Below, piece by piece: positions 28,228 to 36,113 of a stretch of DNA of 64,000 nt (its first letter is position 1; the number at the start of each line of letters is the position of its first letter). The notes under the pieces are model-generated. The model was given only the letters and a program-made list of their open reading frames with translations, was not told the DNA's origin and did no database searches. The position numbers were made by a program, and so were the translations under genes. Source of the DNA: Stenotrophomonas sp. 610A2. Its GTDB lineage: Bacteria; Pseudomonadota; Gammaproteobacteria; Xanthomonadales; Xanthomonadaceae. The stretch covers positions 744,001-808,000 of the forward strand of contig NZ_CP130832.1 in NCBI RefSeq assembly GCF_030549615.1, written 5' to 3'.

Positions 28228-28659
28228 ATGGCGACGGAGCAGATTGAAATCTCGGAACGATTGGCGATACCGGAAACGGAGATCGTCGAGCGCTTCGTGC
28301 GCGCGTCCGGCGCGGGCGGGCAGAACGTCAACAAGGTCTCGACTGCGGTGGAACTGCGTTTCGACATCGCCGGTTCGCCGTCCCTGCCTGAGCCGCTGCG
28401 CGAGCGCCTGCTCGCCCGCCGCGACCGCCGGGTGACCAGCGAAGGCGTGCTGGTGATCGACGCGCAGCGCTTCCGCACCCAGGACCGTAACCGCCAGGAT
28501 GCGCGCGAACGCCTTGCCAGCTTCATCCAGGCCAGCCTGAGCGTGCCCAAGCCACGGGTGGCGACCAAGCCCTCTTACGGCTCCAAGCTGCGCCGGCTGG
28601 ATCAGAAAAAGGAACGCGCGCAGGTCAAGCGCGGCCGTTCAACACGTAATTGGGAGTAG
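28228..28659 (+). CDS. arfB: Alternative ribosome-rescue factor / peptidyl-tRNA hydrolase ArfB
   Basis: A 143-residue protein with the release-factor GGQ motif at residues 30-32 (SGAGGQNVNKVST), flanked by the ArfB hallmark ELRFDIAGSPSLP. The C-terminal tail is basic and unstructured (SKLRRLDQKKERAQVKRGRSTRNW), the part that enters the empty mRNA channel of stalled ribosomes. It hydrolyses peptidyl-tRNA on non-stop complexes. It is followed three bases later by the acyltransferase gene, so the two are likely co-transcribed. Confidence 0.93.
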   Translation: MATEQIEISERLAIPETEIVERFVRASGAGGQNVNKVSTAVELRFDIAGSPSLPEPLRERLLARRDRRVTSEGVLVIDAQRFRTQDRNRQDARERLASFIQASLSVPKPRVATKPSYGSKLRRLDQKKERAQVKRGRSTRNWE

Positions 28660-28662
28660 TGC

Positions 28663-29265
28663 TTGAGCAACACGCCACCGACCGTTCCGGTTGTTCCCGC
28701 CGCCGTGCCGCAGCGCAAAGGCGCCGCCTTCAGCCGTTGGCTTGGCCGCAGCGTGCTGCGTCTGGGCGGCTGGCATATCCGCGGGCCGGTTCCGGACCTG
28801 GCCAAGGCGGTGGTGATCGCCGCGCCGCATTCGTCCAACTGGGATGGCCTGTGGGGGTTGGCGGCAAAGATGGCCTTGGGCCTTGAGGCGCGCATTCTTG
28901 GCAAGGACAAGCTGTTCTGGTGGCCGCTGAGCCTGGTGCTGCGGCGCATGGGCGTGGTGCCGCTGGACCGCAGTTCGCCTCAGGGCACCGTCGGCCAGGC
29001 GGTAGCGATGATCCGCGACAGCGAGCAGATCTGGTATGCGCTGGCGCCGGAAGGCACGCGCAAGCCGGTGACTGAATGGAAGGGTGGCTTCCTGAAAATC
29101 GCGCGCATGGCCGATGTGCCCATCATCCCGGCCTATTTCCATTACCCGGAAAAGGTCATCGGCTTCGGTCCGGTGTTCCATACGACCGGTGACGACGTGG
29201 CCGACATGGCTGCCGTTCGCCAGTGGTACCGGCAATGGATGGGCCGCAACCGCGGCACCGGCTGA
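28663..29265 (+). CDS. Lysophospholipid acyltransferase family protein
   Basis: A 200-residue PlsC-like acyltransferase. The HxxxxD catalytic motif is PHSSNWDG (His56, Asp61), and APEGTRKPV is the substrate-binding EGTR motif; GVVPLDRSSP lies between. It probably transfers an acyl chain to a glycerol- or ornithine-based lysolipid at the inner membrane. The start is a TTG at 28663 with GGGAG seven bases upstream; no ATG occurs before the catalytic motif, so TTG is required. Confidence 0.87.
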   Translation: MSNTPPTVPVVPAAVPQRKGAAFSRWLGRSVLRLGGWHIRGPVPDLAKAVVIAAPHSSNWDGLWGLAAKMALGLEARILGKDKLFWWPLSLVLRRMGVVPLDRSSPQGTVGQAVAMIRDSEQIWYALAPEGTRKPVTEWKGGFLKIARMADVPIIPAYFHYPEKVIGFGPVFHTTGDDVADMAAVRQWYRQWMGRNRGTG

Positions 29266-29371
29266 GCCGCCGCGTCCGGCGCGGCTTGGCGCCACCATCG
29301 GCACATGCCGCTCACAGGGGAACGGAGTAGGGTGATGGGCTGTTCGAAGCCCGTTCCCAAGGAGCCGTTTC

Positions 29372-31531
29372 ATGTCGCGTACCGTTGTTCTGGCCGCCGC
29401 CATCAGCCTTGCGCTGGCCGCCTGTTCTGGCAAGGAGTCCACTGCCCCCGTGACCGCCAATGCACCTGCGGAGGCCGCCAAGCCGGGCGATGCCTCCACC
29501 AACCCGTTCATGACTGTCAGCTCGCTGCCGTTCCAGGCGCCGGCCTTCGACAAGATCAAGGACAGTGACTACCTGCCGGCCTTCGAGGAAGGCATGCGCC
29601 AGCAGCTGGCGGAGATCAAGCAGATCACCGACAACACCCAGCCGGCCACCTTCGACAACACCTTGCTGCCGATGGAGAAGTCCGGCGCCATCCTGGACCG
29701 CGTCAGCCGCGTGTTCTTCAGCGTGGTGCAGGCCGATACCAACCCGGAGCGGCAGAAGATCCAGGAAGACGTGGTGCCCAAGCTGGCCGCGCATGGCGAT
29801 GCCATCCACCTGGATGCCAAGCTGTTCGCGCGCATCAAGAGCATCTATGACGGCCGCGCCGAAGCCGGCCTGGACGCCGAGCAGCTGCGCGTGGTCGAGG
29901 AAACCTACAAGGGCTTCGTCAAGGCAGGTGCCGAGCTCAGCGATACCGACAAGGAAACGCTGAAGCAGTACAACGCCGAAGAAGCCACCCTGTCCAACGA
30001 CTTCCACAACAAGCTGGTCGCGGCCACCGCCGCGGGTGCGGTGGTCATCGATGACAAGGCGCAGCTGGCCGGCCTGTCCGATGGCGACATCGCCGCTGCC
30101 GAAGACGCTGCCAAGGGCCGCAAGCTGGACGGCAAGTGGGTGCTGAGCCTGCAGAACACCACCCAGCAGCCGGCACTCGGCTCGCTGCAGGACCGCGACG
30201 TGCGCGCCAAGGTGCTGCAGGCCTCGGAAACCCGCACCGAGCACGGTGATGCCAACGACACCCGCGCCATCATCCAGCGACTGGCCCAGCTGCGTGCGGC
30301 CAAGGCCAAGCTGCTCGGCTTCCCGAACTACGCCGCCTACAACCTCACCGACCAGATGGCGCAGACGCCGGAGCATGCGCTCAAGCTGCTGACCGACACC
30401 GTGCCGGCGGCCACCGCCAAGGCACGCGGCGAGCTGGCCGAGATCCAGAAGGTGATCGACGCGCAGAAGGGCGGCTTCAAGGCCTCCGCATCGGATTGGG
30501 ACTTCTACGCCGAGCAGGTGCGCAAGGCCAAGTACGACCTCGACGAGTCGCAGATCAAGCCCTACTTCGAGCTGGACAACGTGCTGCAGAACGGCGTCTT
30601 CTACGCCGCCAACCAGCTCTACGGCCTGACCTTCAAGGAGCGCAAGGACCTGCCGGTCTATCACCCGGACGTGCGCGTGTTTGAAGTCACCGATGCCAAC
30701 GGCCAGCCGCTGGCGCTGTTCTACGCCGACTTCTTCAAGCGCGACAGCAAGTCCGGTGGCGCCTGGATGGACGTGTTCGTCGAGCAGGACGGCCTGACCG
30801 GCACCAAGCCGGTGGTCTACAACGTCAGCAACTTCACCAAGCCTGCCGCCGGCCAGCCCGCGCTGCTGAGCTGGGACGACGTGACCACCATGTTCCACGA
30901 GTTCGGCCACGCCCTGCATGGCATGTTCTCCAACACCAAGTACCCGAGCGTGGCCGGCACCGGCGTGCCGCGTGACTTCGTCGAGTTCCCATCGCAGTTC
31001 AACGAGCACTGGGCTTCAGACCCGAAGGTGTTCGCCAACTACGCCAAGCACTACCAGACCAAGGCAGCGATGCCGCAGGAGCTGGTCGACAAGATCGCCA
31101 AGGCCAAGACCTTCAACCAGGGCTACATGACCACCGAGTACCTGTCGGCGGCGCTGCTCGACCTGGCCTGGCATACGCAGGGCGCTGACGCACCGCTGCA
31201 GGACGTGGACAAGTTCGAAGCCGACGCGCTGAAGCGCTACAAGGTGGACCTGGCCCAGGTGCCGCCGCGTTACCGCAGTAGCTACTTCGACCACATCTGG
31301 GGCGGCGGTTATTCGGCCGGTTACTACGCCTACTTCTGGGCGGAGATGATCGACCACGATGCCTTCGAGTGGTTCAAGGAGAACGGTGGCCTGACCCGTG
31401 AGAACGGCCAGGTGTTCCGCGACAAGATCCTGTCGATCGGCAATACGCGTGACCTGGCAACGGCCTACCGCGATTTCCGCGGCAAGGACCCGAGCGTCGA
31501 GCCGCTGCTGCACAACCGCGGTTTGAAGTAA
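29372..31531 (+). CDS. dcp: M3 family metallopeptidase, dipeptidyl carboxypeptidase-like lipoprotein
   Basis: A 719-residue M3-family oligopeptidase. The zinc site HEFGHALHGMFS is at residues 509-513 onward, with the third ligand in the following helix. It is related to Dcp, which removes C-terminal dipeptides. The N-terminus MSRTVVLAAAISLALAACSGKE is a lipoprotein signal with lipobox LAAC, so unlike cytosolic Dcp this enzyme should be membrane-anchored in the envelope. A strong terminator follows. Confidence 0.9.
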   Translation: MSRTVVLAAAISLALAACSGKESTAPVTANAPAEAAKPGDASTNPFMTVSSLPFQAPAFDKIKDSDYLPAFEEGMRQQLAEIKQITDNTQPATFDNTLLPMEKSGAILDRVSRVFFSVVQADTNPERQKIQEDVVPKLAAHGDAIHLDAKLFARIKSIYDGRAEAGLDAEQLRVVEETYKGFVKAGAELSDTDKETLKQYNAEEATLSNDFHNKLVAATAAGAVVIDDKAQLAGLSDGDIAAAEDAAKGRKLDGKWVLSLQNTTQQPALGSLQDRDVRAKVLQASETRTEHGDANDTRAIIQRLAQLRAAKAKLLGFPNYAAYNLTDQMAQTPEHALKLLTDTVPAATAKARGELAEIQKVIDAQKGGFKASASDWDFYAEQVRKAKYDLDESQIKPYFELDNVLQNGVFYAANQLYGLTFKERKDLPVYHPDVRVFEVTDANGQPLALFYADFFKRDSKSGGAWMDVFVEQDGLTGTKPVVYNVSNFTKPAAGQPALLSWDDVTTMFHEFGHALHGMFSNTKYPSVAGTGVPRDFVEFPSQFNEHWASDPKVFANYAKHYQTKAAMPQELVDKIAKAKTFNQGYMTTEYLSAALLDLAWHTQGADAPLQDVDKFEADALKRYKVDLAQVPPRYRSSYFDHIWGGGYSAGYYAYFWAEMIDHDAFEWFKENGGLTRENGQVFRDKILSIGNTRDLATAYRDFRGKDPSVEPLLHNRGLK

Positions 31532-31574
31532 GCGGCCTTGGAACAAGCGCTCGCACTTGTGAGCGTGTGAAACG

Positions 31575-31604
31575 ACGAACGGCAGGGGAAACCCTGCCGT
31601 TCGT
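31575..31604. terminator. Rho-independent terminator, perfect 13-bp stem
   Basis: ACGAACGGCAGGG (31575-31587) and CCCTGCCGTTCGT (31592-31604) form a perfect stem around a GAAA tetraloop, followed by GTTTGT. It lies between the convergent M3 peptidase and I78 inhibitor genes and may end both transcripts. Confidence 0.9.
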
Positions 31605-31645
31605 GTTTGTGCGTGTGCCGTGCTGCGAGTTGCAGCGCGCTGGAT

Positions 31646-31972
31646 TTACTCGCAACGCACTTTGGTGATGACGTTGTTGGCATCGGTGTAGACGCGCAGG
31701 CGGTCCTGGCGGATATCGCGGGAAACAATCGTGGTCGGGCTGATCGGATTGACCAGGCCGGCACCGCTCTCGGTCTTCAGGCGACGCACGGTGGCTTCGT
31801 CATTCACCGTGCCCACCGCCCATTGCAGGGAGGCATCGCTGCAGCGGCCGAAATCGGGATCGTCGCTAAGCGGCGGTGCGCTCAGGCAGCCGCTCAGGGC
31901 GATGCTCAGCAGGCCGCCGACCAGCAACGGGCGGAGGATGGCAGCGGTGTGATGTGGTGTGATTTGAGGCAT
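31646..31972 (-). CDS. Peptidase inhibitor I78 family lipoprotein
   Basis: A 108-residue protein. Signal peptide residues about 8-29 end in ALSGC, a good lipobox. The mature part has the I78 pattern: WAVGTVNDEATVRRLKTESG, then VNPISPTTIVSRDIRQDRLRVYTDANNVITKVRCE at the C-terminus. I78 proteins inhibit serine peptidases. The start at 31972 follows GGAGGA, which excludes longer frames upstream. It is convergent with the M3 peptidase; an M3 enzyme is a metallopeptidase, so a direct inhibitor-enzyme pair is unlikely. Confidence 0.85.
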   Translation of the reverse strand: MPQITPHHTAAILRPLLVGGLLSIALSGCLSAPPLSDDPDFGRCSDASLQWAVGTVNDEATVRRLKTESGAGLVNPISPTTIVSRDIRQDRLRVYTDANNVITKVRCE

Positions 31973-32133
31973 GGGGCAGTTCCTCCGTTCGAATATGCGC
32001 TGAGCATAGCAGCGGCCAATTGTCTGGTTGCTGTTTTGCAGGACTGCCAACCAAGTCGCGATAGGACAATGAATGGCTGTTAGGATCATTCCGATTGCAT
32101 CTCTGACCTGATCCAGCAAAGGAAGCTACCCCC

Positions 32134-33195
32134 ATGAAATCAGCCAAGCGATCCATCATTGCCGCCTGTGCCACCGTACTTTTCGGTATGGCAGGCGTGC
32201 AGGCCGAGGCCGATGCCTGCACCCGTTTCGTCTACCACGGTGCAGGCAATGAAATCTTCACCGGCCGTTCGATGGACTACAAGATCGATACCGGCACCCA
32301 TCTGTGGATGTTCCCGCGTGGCATGCAGCGCACCGGCGAGACCGGCCCGGACACGCTGAAGTGGACCTCGCGCTACGGCAGCGTCATTGCCAGCGCCTAC
32401 GACATCTCCACCACCGACGGCATGAACGAAGCCGGCCTGGTCGCCAACCTGCTGTGGCTGGCCGAGTCCGAATATCCCGAGCGCAACAGCGGCAAGCCCG
32501 GCCTGGCCATCTCGGTGTGGACGCAGTACATGCTCGACAACTTCGCCACCGTCGAGGAAGCGGTGAAGGTGTTGAGCGCCGAGCCCTTCACCCTGGTCAG
32601 CGATGCAGCGCCCGGCGAGCAGCGCCTTGCCACCTTGCACCTGTCCATCTCCGATGCCAGTGGCGACAGCGCCATCATCGAATACATCAAGGGCAAGCAG
32701 GTCATCCATCACAGCCGCGACTACAAGGTGATGACCAACTCGCCGATCTTCGAAGAGCAGCTGGCACTGGAAACCTATTGGCGGCAGATCGGCGGCACGG
32801 TGATGTTGCCGGGCACCAACCGTGCCTCGGATCGCTTCGCGCGCGCTGCCTTCTATATCGACGCCATTCCCAAGTCGACCGACCCGGTGGAATCCACTGC
32901 CAGCGTGTTCGGCGTGATCCGCAATGTATCGGTGCCCTACGGCATCACCACCCCGGACCAGCCGAATATTTCCTCGACGCGCTGGCGCACGGTCTCCGAC
33001 CAGTCGCGCCTGCGTTACTACTTCGAATCCGCGCTGGCCACCAATGTGTTCTGGGTGGACCTGAAGAAGATCGATTTCAGCGAGCGCGGCAAGGTGAAGC
33101 GTCTGGACCTGGGCAACCAGCAGCGCACCATCTACTCGGGTGAAGCCAACGCCCAGTTCAAGGACGCCAAACCCTTCCGCTTCCTGGGCGTATAA
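32134..33195 (+). CDS. Secreted choloylglycine hydrolase-family Ntn amidohydrolase
   Basis: A 353-residue linear amide C-N hydrolase. After a signal peptide (residues about 1-28, ending AEADA) the mature chain would begin with nucleophile Cys29 in ACTRFVYHG, the Ntn arrangement of penicillin V acylase and bile-salt hydrolase. GRSMDYK, MNEAGLVANLLWL and TNSPIFEEQL match conserved segments. In Gram-negative relatives such enzymes are periplasmic and some hydrolyse acyl-homoserine lactones; activity here is not decided by sequence. An outer-membrane barrel gene follows after 52 bases. Confidence 0.9.
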   Translation: MKSAKRSIIAACATVLFGMAGVQAEADACTRFVYHGAGNEIFTGRSMDYKIDTGTHLWMFPRGMQRTGETGPDTLKWTSRYGSVIASAYDISTTDGMNEAGLVANLLWLAESEYPERNSGKPGLAISVWTQYMLDNFATVEEAVKVLSAEPFTLVSDAAPGEQRLATLHLSISDASGDSAIIEYIKGKQVIHHSRDYKVMTNSPIFEEQLALETYWRQIGGTVMLPGTNRASDRFARAAFYIDAIPKSTDPVESTASVFGVIRNVSVPYGITTPDQPNISSTRWRTVSDQSRLRYYFESALATNVFWVDLKKIDFSERGKVKRLDLGNQQRTIYSGEANAQFKDAKPFRFLGV

Positions 33196-33247
33196 GGCGA
33201 GCAATCGGCGTGCCCGTGCAAGCGGGCACGCATCATCTGGAGCTTCA

Positions 33248-34009
33248 ATGAAAACCCGATTCACCCGCAAATACCTGTGCCTGCTGTTGGCAATTGGCGG
33301 CATGCCGCTTGCGCACGCACAGAGCAACGACAACGACGACAGCTGGCGCTTTCAGGCCACGCCTTATGTGTGGATGAGCGGCATGGAAGGGCAGGTAAGG
33401 CCGTTCCGCGGCGCGCCGATGGCGGATGTGCACAAGTCGTTCTCCGAGCTGATGGACAGCCTGGATGCCGCCGCCTTCATCACCGGCACCGCGCGCCGCG
33501 ACAACTTCGTGCTGCAGGCCGATTTCACCCACGCTTCTACCTCGGATTCGACGCCGCTGCCGATTGGCCTGGCAGCGAACGTGAAAGTGAAGCAGACCTC
33601 GGCAACCGTGACTGCAGGCTATGCCTGGTCGGCGAACGAGCGTACCGGCATCGACCTGTTGGCGGGCGCGCGTTATTGGGACATCAATGCAGCGGTGAAC
33701 GTGCCCGGCCTGGTGTCGGCGCGTTCGGATTCCACCTTCGTCGACCCGATTGCCGGCGTGCGTTGGCGGCAGACGCTGAGCCCGCGCTGGAGCAGCATTG
33801 CCTATGTGGATGTAGGCGGCTTTGGTGTGGGTTCGGATTCGACCTGGCAGCTGTTGGCGCTGGCCAACTACCAGGCAACGGATAACTTGTTCGTATCGAT
33901 GGGCTACCGCCACCAGAGCCTGGATTACCGCGACAAGGGCAAGCGCCTGGACGTATCCCTGTCCGGCCCGATGTTGGGCGTGACCTACCGCTTCGGTGCA
34001 GGGCAGTAG
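33248..34009 (+). CDS. Outer-membrane beta-barrel protein, unknown function
   Basis: A 253-residue exported protein with a signal peptide (MKTRFTRKYLCLLLAIGGMPLAHA). The mature sequence alternates polar and aromatic residues in about eight to ten strands (e.g. WRFQATPYVWMSGMEG, VTAGYAWSANERTGIDLLAGARYW, WSSIAYVDVGGFGVG) and ends VTYRFGAGQ. It resembles small OmpA/OmpW-like barrels. The start at 33248 gives the only signal peptide in frame. It may be co-transcribed with the upstream amidohydrolase. Confidence 0.8.
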   Translation: MKTRFTRKYLCLLLAIGGMPLAHAQSNDNDDSWRFQATPYVWMSGMEGQVRPFRGAPMADVHKSFSELMDSLDAAAFITGTARRDNFVLQADFTHASTSDSTPLPIGLAANVKVKQTSATVTAGYAWSANERTGIDLLAGARYWDINAAVNVPGLVSARSDSTFVDPIAGVRWRQTLSPRWSSIAYVDVGGFGVGSDSTWQLLALANYQATDNLFVSMGYRHQSLDYRDKGKRLDVSLSGPMLGVTYRFGAGQ

Positions 34010-34341
34010 CACTTAGTCCCCTCCCTTTCGCGCAGCGAAGGGGAGGGCTGGGGAGGGGTAGCTTCTGACCGTGTAGAGCCGAGCCATGCTCGGCTGGAGC
34101 CTTACCGGGAAAGCCTCTGCCGAGCATGGCTCAGCACTACAGCTTCGCCCCCTCCCTTTCGCGCAGCGAAGGGGAGGGCTGGGGAGGGGTAGCTTTGGGC
34201 CGTGTAGAGCCGAGCCATGCTCGGCTGGAGCCTTACCGGTAAAGCCTCTGCCGAGCATGGCTCGGCACTACAGCTTCGCACCAACCCTCATCCGCCCTCC
34301 GGGCACCTTCTCCCGAGGGGAGAAGGGTCAGACCTCAAGCA
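34010..34341. repeat. Tandem 131-bp duplication of a three-element repeat cassette
   Basis: The unit (a CTCCCTTTCGCGCAGCGAAG element, a forward SMAG-like hairpin and a reverse SMAG-like hairpin) occurs twice with a 131-base period: 34018-34148 and 34149-34278. SMAG-like cores lie at 34073-34095, 34118-34140, 34204-34226 and 34249-34271. Only a few substitutions separate the copies. A further hairpin (CCTTCTCCCGAGGGGAGAAGG) at about 34307-34327 precedes the next gene. No gene is present. Confidence 0.9.
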
Positions 34342-35133
34342 TCACTCCACCTCATTCGGATCCGCCTTCCAATACCCGGTCGCGCGAATCCATTCTTTCG
34401 GCACCTGCAGGTGCCCTTCCACAAACTTGCGCATCATCCGCGCACGCTTGGACTCGGTGGCAATCCAGTAATGCGTATCGCCATCAGGCTGCTCGAAATC
34501 CACCAGCGCGTCTTCCAGCAAGGTGCTGCTCGCCGCATCAAAGCCATTGCGCTCGAACCACGACACAGTCACCTGCGCCGCACTCTCCAACGGCTGCCGA
34601 TCACCTTCCTCCGGGATCTCGATGAACACCTTGGCCACCGCACCTTCCGGCAGTTCTTCCAAACGCCGCGCAATCGCCGGCAACGCCGTCTCATCACCAA
34701 TCAGCACATAGCAGTCGAAGTCATCGGCCACCACATGCGAACCACGCGGGCCGGCAACCACCAATGCGTCGCCAACCTTGGCGGTGGCTGCCCAACTCGT
34801 GGCCGGGCCATCACCATGCAGCACGAAGTCCAGCACCAGCTCACCAGCATCAGCATCGTAAAAACGCGGCGTGTAATCGCGCGCCGGTGAAGGCTGCTTG
34901 CCTTCCGGATAGCGCGGGCCCTGCTCGGTGAGTTCCGGCAATACAAACTCGCCTTCGGCATTGGCGAAAAACAGCTTCACATGGTCATCCGGTGAGCGGC
35001 TGTCAAAACCTTCCAGCGCATCGCCGCCTACAACAACGCGCTGCATGTTCGGGGTCAGGCGTTCCGTGTGCACTACCTGCAGCTGGCGGAAACGCGGGGT
35101 CATGCGGATCAATTGGGTTTCATGCTGTGACAT
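34342..35133 (-). CDS. Siderophore-interacting protein, ferric reductase-like
   Basis: A 263-residue flavoprotein of the SIP/YqjH/ViuB family. The FAD-binding motif RDYTPRFYD (RxYTxR) and the C-terminal nucleotide-binding segment HYWIATESKRARMMRKFV are present. These cytosolic enzymes release iron from ferric siderophores by reduction. The neighbouring PadR gene matches the arrangement of E. coli yqjH-yqjI (nfeF-nfeR), where a PadR-type metal-responsive repressor controls the reductase. Start chosen at 35133 (MSQHETQLIR); a GTG/ATG nine codons earlier is possible. Confidence 0.9.
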   Translation of the reverse strand: MSQHETQLIRMTPRFRQLQVVHTERLTPNMQRVVVGGDALEGFDSRSPDDHVKLFFANAEGEFVLPELTEQGPRYPEGKQPSPARDYTPRFYDADAGELVLDFVLHGDGPATSWAATAKVGDALVVAGPRGSHVVADDFDCYVLIGDETALPAIARRLEELPEGAVAKVFIEIPEEGDRQPLESAAQVTVSWFERNGFDAASSTLLEDALVDFEQPDGDTHYWIATESKRARMMRKFVEGHLQVPKEWIRATGYWKADPNEVE

Positions 35134-35220
35134 GGGGGTACCTGGGGTCAGTGTCGGCAAGGCCGGGAGACCGTGGCTGGATCGCTCTGGCTGGGTCGTA
35201 ATGAATAACGGTGGTGCGAA

Positions 35221-35718
35221 TCAGTTTTCCTGCGACTGCTGCTGTACCAGCGCGGTCGCCTCTGCAATCAAACTGGCGATGCGCGCGACATCGGCGTCCT
35301 GCCAATCGCCCTTGCGCAACATCAACGAGTGGGTGAACTGGTGCATGGCATCGCGTAGCGGCGCCGGCAGGCTTTCCCTGGCGATGACGCGCGAGTTGTG
35401 GCGGGCACGCATGCGCGCGGTTTCCACGTCCTCGGCGCGCAGCTTGAGCTGGGCCTGGCCAAGATTGGTGATGTGGTAGCGCTTGCGCCCGCCGTCTTCC
35501 TCGGCGCTTACCCAGCGCTGCTTCTCGAAGTCGGCCAGCAGCGGATACACCGAGCCCGCGCTGGGCGTGTAGACGCGCACGAACATCTCGCTGATCTGCT
35601 GGATCAACTCGTAGCCGTGGCGCGGCTGCTCGCCGATCAGGGACAGCAGCAACAGGCGCAGATCGCCACGGCCCAAGGGGCGCGGGGTAGGTGGGCGGCC
35701 GGGTTCCGGGCTGGTCAT
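35221..35718 (-). CDS. PadR-family repressor next to SIP gene (YqjI/NfeR-like)
   Basis: A 165-residue regulator. Residues about 18-100 form the PadR winged helix (LGRGDLRLLLLSLIGEQPRHGYELIQQI, SAGSVYPLLADFEKQRWV, RKRYHITNLGQAQL). A C-terminal helical dimerisation region follows. Unlike E. coli YqjI it lacks a long His-rich N-terminal extension, so metal sensing cannot be assumed. The start at 35718 lies just inside a double palindrome that probably binds this protein. It is likely co-transcribed with the SIP gene downstream (87-base gap). Confidence 0.88.
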   Translation of the reverse strand: MTSPEPGRPPTPRPLGRGDLRLLLLSLIGEQPRHGYELIQQISEMFVRVYTPSAGSVYPLLADFEKQRWVSAEEDGGRKRYHITNLGQAQLKLRAEDVETARMRARHNSRVIARESLPAPLRDAMHQFTHSLMLRKGDWQDADVARIASLIAEATALVQQQSQEN

Positions 35719-35723
35719 CAGGG

Positions 35724-35764
35724 TTTTCGATATATCGAATTTGCGCAAAACGATATATCGAAAA
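35724..35764. promoter_or_regulatory. Double-palindrome operator of the PadR gene
   Basis: TTTTCGATATATCG (35724-35737) and CGATATATCGAAAA (35751-35764) are perfect 14-base inverted repeats around a 13-base spacer. Each arm also contains CGATATATCG, itself a 10-bp palindrome. The site begins six bases upstream of the PadR start codon, so repression of its own transcript is expected. Confidence 0.8.
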
Positions 35765-36113
35765 CTCTTCCGGCGCAAATGGCAGCGCCTCCCATGGGAC
35801 GGTGCAGACCAGCAAGGTGGGCATTGCTGGTGGATGGCGGGGCCGTTCGCTGGCCCCGCCGTCATCGGGCTGACCCCGGCAGATGGCAATTTCGCCCCGT
35901 GTTTAGCGCCATTAAGGATGTTGGCAGGGGTGCGGAAGCTGTCTCCGGCTGTCCTCGTGGGCGCATGAGAACTGTCGCGAACTGTCTTGCAGACACTGGC
36001 TTTTGCCGCTCCATACGCATGCGTAGCCAGCTTGGCAAGGTACCGGGTGCGCTACACTTTACGGCTCAAAATAATGACAAGCGCGCGCGTGCGTGCAGTA
36101 ACTGGGAGCGCTA
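35765..36113. promoter_or_regulatory. Non-coding region upstream of aceE
   Basis: This 349-base stretch holds no convincing gene. Its right end (36046-36080, CGCTACACTTTACGG then AAAATAATG) is the most AT-rich part and a reasonable aceE promoter area, and GGGAG lies eight bases before the aceE ATG. A PdhR-type operator was not recognised. Confidence 0.45.
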
